From NCBI RefSeq assembly GCF_002261225.1, contig NZ_NEVM01000001.1, positions 682,001-746,000 on the forward strand: 64,000 nucleotides of DNA. Reading direction: 5' to 3'. The notes under the pieces were generated by a model. That model searched no databases. It was not told where the DNA came from and saw nothing but the letters and a program-made list of their open reading frames with translations. How positions within the stretch are numbered: the first letter of the stretch is position 1; the number at the start of each line of letters is the position of its first letter. Positions 9,010-16,435 of this stretch are shown here, in pieces. The stretch comes from Bordetella genomosp. 10. GTDB lineage: Bacteria; Pseudomonadota; Gammaproteobacteria; Burkholderiales; Burkholderiaceae_B. Made by a program: the position numbers and the translations under genes.

Positions 9010-10410
9010 TCAGGCGATGTTCCCGTCGCGCGCACTGACGAAGAATCCCGCGTCGCCCATTTGACCGCCCTTCAATGCAAGCTGAAGGTTCCGCAGATGC
9101 GGCTTTTCGGAGATGACGCGGCATAGCGGCGCGCCGGGCGTCAGACGCGTGTCGATCTCGAGCGCATCCGGCCCGAGCACCTGCGTGACCTGGCTCGACG
9201 TGTCGCCACCGGACAGGATCAGGCGGCGCAGCGGCTGGGCCTTGAGCACCGCATCCGCGATCGCGCCGAGCCGCTGCCCCAGCGCGCGGCCACCGAGATG
9301 ACGCGCATCGTCGCGGGTCATGCCTCGCGCCGTGAGCGCGTCGAGCATCTCGCCGATGCGCGGGTCGCGCGGCCCGCGCGCCGTATGCAGGATCACGCTG
9401 CGGCCGTCGCGCAATGCGTGGAGCGCGCGATTCACGATGTCGTCGAATGCGCTTGCGCCCTGTCGATCGTCGATCAGCGCGCGGGCGTCGATGGCGATGT
9501 CCGCGAAACCCGCCGCGATCGCCGCGTCGATCTGCGTCGCCGACAGCGGCGATGCGCTTCCCGACATCGCGAGTATCGGCGCGGCCGGCTCGATCCGGTC
9601 GAACGAACGCGTTACCGCGGGCAGGGTTCCTTGCTCGGCCCACCATTGCGTCATGGCGTATTCCAGGCCGGACGAGCCAACCGCAAATACCGGCCCGTGG
9701 GTCTGCGCATAGCCTTCGAGCAGTCGCCCGATTTCGGTCAGATGTGCGCGCGTCGCGGTATCCAGCAGCAGGCCGGCGGGCGCGGCGTCGAGCGCCGCCT
9801 GCCACGCGCCATCGAGCGCGGCGCGGCCCTCCTCGAAATTCGGCAGGTGGAAGCCTTCCAGCGGCAAGTCCGTCTGCCGCGCGAAGTGGCGCAGGAGATC
9901 GCCTTCGTCCATCGGCGTGACCGGATGCGCGCTCATGATGGGATGGCGATCGATACGGTAGATCTTGCCGTCCGTGCCCGAGCGCGCGAAAAGATTGCCG
10001 AAGATGCAATAGCGCTTCAGCGCGGGCGTGCCCGCGACGATCGGAATGGTTCGCGGGCCGAAGCCTGCGCGCGCGATTTCCATCACGCGCCCGATGCTGC
10101 CGATATGGGGCGCGCTGTCGAACGTCGAGCAGACTTTATAGTGAAGGATAGGCGCGCCGAGCGCGCGCAGCGCGGCGAATATGGGCGTCAGCGCCGGGGT
10201 CATTTCGGCGGGCGTCATCGCCCGGCTGTCGCCCGCCACCCCGATGGCGTCGAATCCGCCGAGCGCGGCGAGCCGTTCGGGCGTGGGCGGCTTCAGGAAG
10301 AGGGCGCAGCGCAGCCCCGCGAAGGCCAGCACTTCGAGCGCATCGGTGGATCCGGTGAAATCGTCGCCGTAGAAGGCGAGTCGCAAGGTCGGACGGCAGG
10401 CTTCGCTCAT
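9010..10410 (-). CDS. Four-carbon acid sugar kinase family protein (DUF1537; OiaK/OtnK-like)
   Basis: A 466-residue kinase of the DUF1537 family. The N-terminal domain carries the hallmark YGDDFTGSTD (residues 14-23), and the C-terminal nucleotide-binding domain contains ILSGGDTSSQV. Family members phosphorylate acid sugars: D-threonate, D-erythronate, 3-oxo-tetronates and, when paired with a RuBisCO-like protein, 3-oxo-isoapionate (OiaK). The gene starts 6 bp after the RuBisCO-like gene on the same strand, so the two are surely co-transcribed. By established precedent the kinase would make the phosphorylated 3-oxo acid used by the RuBisCO-like enzyme. There is no PdxA2 partner in the window, which argues against the tetronate pathways. 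Confidence 0.9.
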   Translation of the reverse strand: MSEACRPTLRLAFYGDDFTGSTDALEVLAFAGLRCALFLKPPTPERLAALGGFDAIGVAGDSRAMTPAEMTPALTPIFAALRALGAPILHYKVCSTFDSAPHIGSIGRVMEIARAGFGPRTIPIVAGTPALKRYCIFGNLFARSGTDGKIYRIDRHPIMSAHPVTPMDEGDLLRHFARQTDLPLEGFHLPNFEEGRAALDGAWQAALDAAPAGLLLDTATRAHLTEIGRLLEGYAQTHGPVFAVGSSGLEYAMTQWWAEQGTLPAVTRSFDRIEPAAPILAMSGSASPLSATQIDAAIAAGFADIAIDARALIDDRQGASAFDDIVNRALHALRDGRSVILHTARGPRDPRIGEMLDALTARGMTRDDARHLGGRALGQRLGAIADAVLKAQPLRRLILSGGDTSSQVTQVLGPDALEIDTRLTPGAPLCRVISEKPHLRNLQLALKGGQMGDAGFFVSARDGNIA

Positions 10411-10416
10411 CGTCGT

Positions 10417-11694
10417 TCAAATCGCCTTGAAGTGGGACAGCGCGGCGCTGAGCGCGGGGTGCGTCTGCGCGTACGTGTCGAGGTCGATGCCTTGCATCGC
10501 CGCTTCCCAGCCTTCGCGCATGCTGGCCACGCCCGCTGAGATGCCCCGTGGATGCCCGATGATGCCGCCGCCCGCGAGGTGCATCAGATCGACCGAGCCC
10601 AGGGCTTTATACATATCCGGGGCCTGCGACGCCCATTGTCCCGACGAGAACACCGGCATCAGCGGCTGTACGCCCGCAAAAGGGGCGAGGCACGAGCGCG
10701 CGGAGTCGATCACCGACGCATCCGGCTCCCAGAACTTGCCGCGCACGCCGTTCACGTGCAGATGGTCGATGCCCGCGAGCCGCCAAAGCTTCTGGTACGC
10801 CGCGAACGAAAAGCCGAGCTGCGGACAGCGCGTGAACGCGCCCCAGCCGTTGCGGTGGCCGTGCAGGGGCAACTGCGAATGCCGGCGCATGTGCTCGATG
10901 CCCGCGAAGCCAACCCAGTTTATGCACATCATGATGCAGGTGCCCCCGGCGGCGAGCACCTGGTCGTGACGGCGCAGCATCTCGTCGATGGTGCCGGAGA
11001 TGTTGATCGCGTACATCGGCATGCGTCCCATGCGGTCGGCATGGCGGTGCAGCACCGGCATGACGGCCGCGAGACGCGCGTCGAAACTCGCATATGACGG
11101 ATTGCCGAGCAGTTCGTCATCCTTGACGAAGTCGATGTCGGCGGCGCAAAGATCGTCGACGATCTTCGCGGTCTCCTCCGGCAACAGGCCGATGCTCGGC
11201 TTGACGATCGTGCCGATCAGCGGACGGCCATGCACGCCGGTCACGCGTCGCGTGCCTTCGATGCCGAACGCGGGGCCGGGAAAGCGCGCGGCATAGTCGT
11301 CGGGCAGGTCGATGTCGAGCAGCCTGAGGCCGGTGACTTCACCCAGCTCGAACAGGTTGCCCGCGATGGTCGAGAGCAACTGCGGCAGATTCGTGCCCAC
11401 GTTGTCGACCGGGAAGGCGATTTCTATCTCGCCGCGATAATAGATCGGCGTGGGGTCGCGGCGCTCGACGAACGCGCTTCGCAAGGAAGGCTCCAGCACG
11501 GGCGGGAGCGAATCCACGCGTACCACGCGAGCGCGGGCGCGCTCCTTCAATTCATCGGTTTCGCCGGATAGCGCGAGAAAGGTGCCGCTCGACTGTTCTC
11601 CCGCGATGACTTCGGCGGCCTTTGCCAACGGCACCGAGCTTTCCGCGAAGTAACGCGCCGTGAATTCCGCGCGGGGACGAGGGTTGTTGAGCAT
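10417..11694 (-). CDS. RuBisCO-like protein (form IV; OiaX/OiaT-like candidate)
   Basis: RuBisCO large-subunit superfamily protein of 425 residues, counted from MLNNPRP. Nearly all active-site residues of true RuBisCO can be matched: Glu33 and Thr38 (GEQSSGTF; the usual Trp is Phe39), Asn113 (AGNLF), Lys165 (IVKPSIGL), Lys191/Asp193/Glu194 (FVKDDE, the carbamylated-lysine metal site), His280-Arg281, His313, loop-6 Lys320, Ser351 and Gly375-Gly376. The length and the adjacent DUF1537 kinase match enzymes that decarboxylate or transcarboxylate 3-oxo-isoapionate-4-phosphate rather than fix CO2. No small subunit or phosphoribulokinase is present. No clear ribosome site precedes the ATG; the frame continues upstream, so the start is somewhat uncertain. 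Confidence 0.9.
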   Translation of the reverse strand: MLNNPRPRAEFTARYFAESSVPLAKAAEVIAGEQSSGTFLALSGETDELKERARARVVRVDSLPPVLEPSLRSAFVERRDPTPIYYRGEIEIAFPVDNVGTNLPQLLSTIAGNLFELGEVTGLRLLDIDLPDDYAARFPGPAFGIEGTRRVTGVHGRPLIGTIVKPSIGLLPEETAKIVDDLCAADIDFVKDDELLGNPSYASFDARLAAVMPVLHRHADRMGRMPMYAINISGTIDEMLRRHDQVLAAGGTCIMMCINWVGFAGIEHMRRHSQLPLHGHRNGWGAFTRCPQLGFSFAAYQKLWRLAGIDHLHVNGVRGKFWEPDASVIDSARSCLAPFAGVQPLMPVFSSGQWASQAPDMYKALGSVDLMHLAGGGIIGHPRGISAGVASMREGWEAAMQGIDLDTYAQTHPALSAALSHFKAI

Positions 11695-11829
11695 GTTGAC
11701 GGCTTTACATTGCAGCGGGCGCGAACGGAATGGAGTGCGCCGTCTGTCTCCATATCTCGATTTATTCGGCGCGCACGAGAAGGCAAGGAACGCCTTTGCA
11801 TGCGCGCTTCCGAGCGACTGACTATAAGA

Positions 11830-11859
11830 TTGACGCTCAAAAGCTTCAAACGATATGAT
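11830..11859 (+). promoter_or_regulatory. Sigma70-like promoter of the divergent LysR gene
   Basis: TTGACG at 11830-11835 and TATGAT at 11854-11859 are separated by 18 bases; each box matches 5 of 6 consensus positions. It lies in the AT-richer 232-bp gap between the RuBisCO-like gene and the LysR gene and would start transcription about 60 bases before the LysR ATG. Confidence 0.55.
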
Positions 11860-11926
11860 TTCTGCGCGCGATGCGAAAAACTCACAATAGCCGCCGCGAG
11901 CGCTCCGTCTGCGAGGAAATCTACGC

Positions 11927-12805
11927 ATGCCCCGTCCTTCACTCAATGCGTTGCGTGCGTTCGAAGCCACCGCGCGCCTGCGCAGCTTTGGCGAAGCCGC
12001 GTCCGAACTATCCGTCACGCACGGCGCGATCAGCCGTCACATCCGCTCGCTGGAGGACAACCTGGGCGTGCTGCTGCTCCTGCGCAACGCCCATGCCACC
12101 GAGCCGACGCCGGAGGGCGCGCAACTCGCCGAAGGCCTGTCTCGCGCGTTCGCCCTGATCCAGGCGAGCGTAGACAGGGTGCGGCCGGGTCCGCTCACGC
12201 TGTCGTGCTCGGCCTCCATCATGATGTACTGGCTATTGCCGCGCCTCTCCAGGCTGCATAGGAAGGAGCCGCAACTCGAAATCGGCTTTCACACGGGCTA
12301 CGGCGAGGTCGACTTCGCGCGCGATAACGTCAGCGTGGCGATCCGGCTGTCCACCATCAAGCCGCCGAAGGACATCGAGCCGAAGCCGCTCGTCGATGAG
12401 TGGATCGGGGTGGTCTGCTCGCCCGAGTACATGCGCATGACGCGCATCACCACGCCCGACGATCTCGAACGCGCGCGCTTGCTCGCTACGGCTACACGCC
12501 CGGCCGCGTGGGACAACTGGTACGAGGCGAGCCGCTTGTCGCCCGCGCGCCGTCCCGCCGTTGCCGAATCGTTCGAGCATTTCTATCTGCAGATCCAGGC
12601 CGCGAAGTGCGGTCTCGGCGTGGCGGCGGTGCCGCGCATGCTGGTGCGCGACGAACTGGATTCCGGCACGCTGGTTGCGCCGTTTGGCTTTGTGAAGGGG
12701 CCGCGCAAGCTGGTGCTGTGGGTGGCGCCGCATCTGGAGGCGCGGCCGCAGGCCGTGGCGCTCGTCGATTGGCTCAGGGAAGAATGGCTGAGCACCGAGG
12801 GTTAG
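11927..12805 (+). CDS. LysR-family regulator, GcvA/AmpR type
   Basis: LysR regulator of 292 residues. Its N-terminus MPRPSLNALRAFEATARLRS, followed by ELSVTHGAISRHIRSLEDNLG, is typical of the GcvA/AmpR/TrpI subgroup. The effector domain follows from about residue 90. It starts after GAGGAAAT. It is divergent from the RuBisCO-like/kinase operon and is the natural candidate regulator for it, binding the shared 232-bp region. The ligand is unknown; a phosphorylated or free 3-oxo acid sugar would fit. Confidence 0.92.
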   Translation: MPRPSLNALRAFEATARLRSFGEAASELSVTHGAISRHIRSLEDNLGVLLLLRNAHATEPTPEGAQLAEGLSRAFALIQASVDRVRPGPLTLSCSASIMMYWLLPRLSRLHRKEPQLEIGFHTGYGEVDFARDNVSVAIRLSTIKPPKDIEPKPLVDEWIGVVCSPEYMRMTRITTPDDLERARLLATATRPAAWDNWYEASRLSPARRPAVAESFEHFYLQIQAAKCGLGVAAVPRMLVRDELDSGTLVAPFGFVKGPRKLVLWVAPHLEARPQAVALVDWLREEWLSTEG

Positions 12806-12867
12806 GCCGGATGATGTGACAGCATGAAGTGGCGGCATGACGCGGCCGCGCGAACCCGCTGCCAGGC

Positions 12868-13626
12868 TTACATCGCCGTTCCGCCGTCCGCGTTATAGAC
12901 GCTGCCCGTCACGAACGACGCCTGCGGCGACGCGAGGAACGCCACCACTTCCGCGATTTCCTCCGGCTGCGCGCCACGGCCTATCGGCGTGACGGCGTAG
13001 ATCGAGTCGATGAAGCCTTCCGGCTTGCTTGCCAGTTGCCGGCGCACGAAATCGGTCAGCGTGAAAGCCGGCGCGACCGCGTTCACGCGTATGCCCGACT
13101 TGGCGAATTCGCGCGCGAGCGACTTGGTCAGCGCGAGTATGGCGCCCTTGGACGTCGCGTACGCGGAGGTGCCCAGCATGCCGCCGCCCCTGATGCCCGC
13201 GATCGAGCTGAGATTGACGATGGAGCCGCTCTTCTGCTTCAGCATCTGACGGATCGCTTCCTGGCCGCAGAGCCAGGTGCCCGTCGTGTTGACTTCGATT
13301 ACGCGGCGGAACTCCTCCGGCGTGATGTCGAGAAACGGCTTGGCGCTTTCGAGCCCCGCGCTGTTGACCAGTACGTCCAGGCGCTCCCATTTCGCGACGA
13401 CCGCGTCGACCATCGCCTTTACGCTGGTTTCGTCGGCGACGTCGACCGTCACGGGCATCGCCTCGAAGCCGCTTGCGCGTATCGCTTCGGCGGCCTCCTG
13501 CGCGGCGGGTCCACGTAGGTCGGCGATGGCGACGCGATAGCCGCGGCTCGCGAGCAGTTGGGCGGTGGCGTGGCCGATGCCGCTGGCCGCACCGGTGATG
13601 ATTGCTACGGGTGTCTCGTTCGTCAT
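12868..13626 (-). CDS. Short-chain dehydrogenase/reductase (SDR)
   Basis: Classical SDR of 252 residues counted from MTNETP. The cofactor loop TGAASGIGH, the structural motif NSAG (variant of NNAG), catalytic Ser in VNLSSIAG and Tyr-x3-Lys in SAYATSKGA are intact. The aspartate after the second strand (VAIADLRG) suggests NAD(H) preference. It ends convergently with the LysR gene, 62 bp away. It could oxidise a hydroxy-acid or sugar in the same pathway as the RuBisCO-like enzyme, but it may also be unrelated. The ribosome site is weak. The 179 bp between its start and the next gene contain nothing recognisable. Confidence 0.88.
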   Translation of the reverse strand: MTNETPVAIITGAASGIGHATAQLLASRGYRVAIADLRGPAAQEAAEAIRASGFEAMPVTVDVADETSVKAMVDAVVAKWERLDVLVNSAGLESAKPFLDITPEEFRRVIEVNTTGTWLCGQEAIRQMLKQKSGSIVNLSSIAGIRGGGMLGTSAYATSKGAILALTKSLAREFAKSGIRVNAVAPAFTLTDFVRRQLASKPEGFIDSIYAVTPIGRGAQPEEIAEVVAFLASPQASFVTGSVYNADGGTAM

Positions 13627-13805
13627 TGTTGTGATCGCAGGGTTCGTCAGGTAGACGGCAAGGCCGTCCAGGTGGGAGAAAAGGCGGGGAGCGCGCTGGG
13701 CTGGCAAAAATATAGATCGCAGGCCTTGGCGGCATCAAACGAAAACATCTCAGCGGGCGCGGAGAAAAAGTCACAAAAGGCGCGCTGTACGGCCCGGCAT
13801 GGAAC

Positions 13806-15587
13806 CTAACCCGCCCCCACCCTCCCAATCTCAAGCCAAACCCGCGTCCCCTCGCTCCCGCTCTCGATCGCGAGCCTCGCCCCCAGCTTCGCCGCCCGCG
13901 CCCGCATCCCTCTCAACCCATGCGCCCCGGCCCGCTCCACCCCGTCAGTGGAAAAACCGCGCCCGTCATCGCTGATGGAAATCAGCGCCCCATTCCCTTC
14001 CGGCCGCGCCGCGATGCGGACGTTCCTGGGCTGCGCATGCCGGATCGCATTGTTGACCGCCTCCTGCACGATGCGCAGCACCGCCAGCGTTTCGTCCGGC
14101 GTCAGGGGCGGCAGGCCGGGCAGCGGATGGATATCCCATTCCAGGCGGATGCCGATGGCCTTGAGCTGCGGTTCGAGGCGGAAGCGGAGATTGGCCAGCA
14201 GCGGCAGCAAACCGGGAGACTGAGTGTCCAGCGAGTCGATGATCAGGCGCATGTCCTGTAGCGATTCCTCCAGCGACCTGACGAGTTCGCGCTTGTCGGT
14301 TTCCGGACGCCGCGCCATATGCAGCGCCGCGACCAGGTGCGCGCCCATGCCGTCGTGCATGTCCTGCAGGATGCGTTCGCGCTCCGTCGTCACGGCCGTG
14401 CGCTGCGATACCGCGGCCTGTTCCCGATCCAGGATGAAGGCCTCGGCGAAGGCGAAGAGCAGCACGAGGCAGAAAGGCGCCGCGCCGATCACGCTCCACC
14501 GGAAGTCGTTCCAGGACATCAATTCCATCCCGACCAGCGAGGCCTGGGCGATGCCGGCCAGCCACAGCAGGGCGGTCAGCCCCAGCGCCCAGTGCTTCAG
14601 GGAACGCGAGATCCAGCCCCGGTAGAGCAGCAGGCCGATGACCGCGGCGCGCGCCAGGATGTGCGGCCAGAGCAGCAGCCATAGCAAGTCGGTGACCGGG
14701 CGCATGATGGCCGCGACGGACACGGCAATGAGCGTCGCGATGGTCAAGGCATGCCAGGCGGGCAGGAGCCAGCGCACGCGGAAGCCGGCCAGGTTATACC
14801 CCGCCACGAACAACACCCAATACATGGTGGTCGAGGAGAATATGCGCAGCAATTCCTGTTGCCCGCGGCTGATCGGCAGGACCCAGGAGATATACGAGGT
14901 GGCCGCGAATACGCCCACCAGCAAGCCGAATTGCAGAAGGTGCGTGCGCCGCTGGCGGCGCAGGTAAGCCACCAGGAAGCACAAACCCGCGCCGAGGACG
15001 ATCAGCAGTCCGTACGGTATCGCCACCTGCAAGGCGTAGCGAATCCGCCATGCCGGATCTATCTGCTCCGCCGGCCCTATGGTTATCGCGGACAGGCCGC
15101 TGCGCACTTGCGAGCTGCCTTGCAGGCGGACGGCCAGGGTGTTGGCGCCGGGGAGAAACAGGCGCGATGGCAGCACCAGGCGCACGGGGGCGTCGCTCAT
15201 CGTCGTGCCCATCTTGTCGGGCGTGTCGAAAGCGACGCCAGCGTTCAGAAGCGATCCGTTGAGCCAGAATTCCGCGATGACGGAGATATGCGGGGCATAG
15301 AGCACCAGGGGCTGCGTGGGAATCTCGTCCAATGTGAACGTCATGACGTACCAGGCATAGCCGTCCAGGTCTCGATGCGTGAGTCTCCAGACGTCGGGAA
15401 GCGTCACCGGCGTGCCGCCCGAAACAGGAGGCTGCGCCGCGTCGCCGGGGATGAATCGCGCCTGCCGCAACTCGATGGCCGGGTTCTCGGCCAAGGCCGG
15501 CGCCGCGGTGATCGCCAGGAAACACATGGCCGCCAGGAAATGCGCCAGCACTGCCCGGAAGACGACGGCAGGCGTGCGCCCGCTCAC
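13806..15587 (-). CDS. Membrane sensor histidine kinase with extracytoplasmic jelly-roll-like and 7TM-DISM-like regions
   Basis: A 593-residue sensor kinase starting at GTG, which overlaps the TAG of the response regulator gene (TAGTG). An N-terminal signal segment (VLAHFLAAMCFLAITAAPALA) is followed by about 150 residues (VWRLTHRDLDGYAWYVMTFTL... NGSLLNAG) that read like a galactose-binding or jelly-roll fold. About seven membrane helices (roughly residues 185-400) come next, an arrangement like 7TMR-DISM sensors. The cytoplasmic part has the HisKA_3 phosphoacceptor His in QDMHDGMGAHL and a HATPase domain (EAVNNAIRHA, DDGRGF, GLRGMRARA). With its partner regulator it probably controls the divergent autotransporter; the signal is unknown. 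Confidence 0.9.
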   Translation of the reverse strand: MSGRTPAVVFRAVLAHFLAAMCFLAITAAPALAENPAIELRQARFIPGDAAQPPVSGGTPVTLPDVWRLTHRDLDGYAWYVMTFTLDEIPTQPLVLYAPHISVIAEFWLNGSLLNAGVAFDTPDKMGTTMSDAPVRLVLPSRLFLPGANTLAVRLQGSSQVRSGLSAITIGPAEQIDPAWRIRYALQVAIPYGLLIVLGAGLCFLVAYLRRQRRTHLLQFGLLVGVFAATSYISWVLPISRGQQELLRIFSSTTMYWVLFVAGYNLAGFRVRWLLPAWHALTIATLIAVSVAAIMRPVTDLLWLLLWPHILARAAVIGLLLYRGWISRSLKHWALGLTALLWLAGIAQASLVGMELMSWNDFRWSVIGAAPFCLVLLFAFAEAFILDREQAAVSQRTAVTTERERILQDMHDGMGAHLVAALHMARRPETDKRELVRSLEESLQDMRLIIDSLDTQSPGLLPLLANLRFRLEPQLKAIGIRLEWDIHPLPGLPPLTPDETLAVLRIVQEAVNNAIRHAQPRNVRIAARPEGNGALISISDDGRGFSTDGVERAGAHGLRGMRARAAKLGARLAIESGSEGTRVWLEIGRVGAG

Positions 15588-16273
15588 TAGATCAGTCCCT
15601 TGCTGCGCGCGGCGTTGACGGCTTCCACGCGATTGTGCACGGCCAGCTTGCCGTAGATGCGCTTGATGTGCGTGGTGACGGTATGGATGGACACCGACAG
15701 GCGGGCGGCGGTTTCCGAGGCCGAATAGCCCAGCGCGACATGGTTCAGGATGTCCACTTCGCGCGGCGTCAGGTCGCCGGCTTGCGGGCCGTGACTCGAG
15801 GATCTGCGCTCGGAAGCCAACGGCGCCGGCGCGAAACGCTTGAGCAGGTGCCGCGCGATCTGCGGCGACAGCGGCGCGTCGCCCGCGTGCACGGCCAGGA
15901 GCGAGCGGACGAATTCCGCTTGCGTCGTGTCCTTGAGCAGATAGCCGCGCGCGCCGGCCTCGATGGCGCGCACGACGTGCGTTTCGTCGCCGAAGACAGT
16001 GCTGACCAGCACCGTGGCGTTCGGCCGTTCGCGGTTCAGCCATGCGATCAAGTCCGATCCGTCGCCGTCGGGCAGCCCCAGATCGACGATGACGACGTCG
16101 CACGGCATCTGTCCCAGCAGGCGGCGCGCGTCGGCCATGTTCTGCGCGCTGCCCGCCAAGACCAATCCTTGCCGGGCGCTGAGCATGCGCTCGAACTCGA
16201 TGCGCAAGGCGGCGTCGTCCTCCACGATGAAAACGCGCACGGGGGCCTTTGTCTGTCCGGGTTCCATGTCCAT
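15587..16273 (-). CDS. NarL/FixJ-family response regulator
   Basis: Response regulator of 228 residues. The receiver domain (VRVFIVEDDAALR, phospho-Asp in VVIVDLGLPDGDG, STVFGDE, LLKD) is followed by a LuxR/NarL helix-turn-helix (LTPREVDILNHVALGYSASETAARL). It is translationally coupled to the downstream kinase gene. Its 5' end faces the autotransporter across a 162-bp shared promoter region, which makes the autotransporter the most likely target, by analogy with other adjacent regulator/adhesin pairs. Confidence 0.93.
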   Translation of the reverse strand: MDMEPGQTKAPVRVFIVEDDAALRIEFERMLSARQGLVLAGSAQNMADARRLLGQMPCDVVIVDLGLPDGDGSDLIAWLNRERPNATVLVSTVFGDETHVVRAIEAGARGYLLKDTTQAEFVRSLLAVHAGDAPLSPQIARHLLKRFAPAPLASERRSSSHGPQAGDLTPREVDILNHVALGYSASETAARLSVSIHTVTTHIKRIYGKLAVHNRVEAVNAARSKGLI

Positions 16274-16435
16274 TGCAAGTCGGGTCCTGGGCCGTATTCT
16301 AGAGCCAGCACCTCGTCCCGGGGATGGCGGTCTTCAGCGGCTCGCCAAGTGTTGTTTCGTACCTAGAACGGGTGATTCGCGGACGCCGGCATTTCCATAG
16401 ACTCGCGGGGTTTTCCATCCTCCTATCCAACGGCC

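Noticed and set aside
10417..11694. A carbon-fixing RuBisCO
   Set aside because: No small subunit, phosphoribulokinase or activase nearby, Trp replaced by Phe in the active-site loop, length shorter than true large subunits, and a paired acid-sugar kinase. The form IV role is far more likely.
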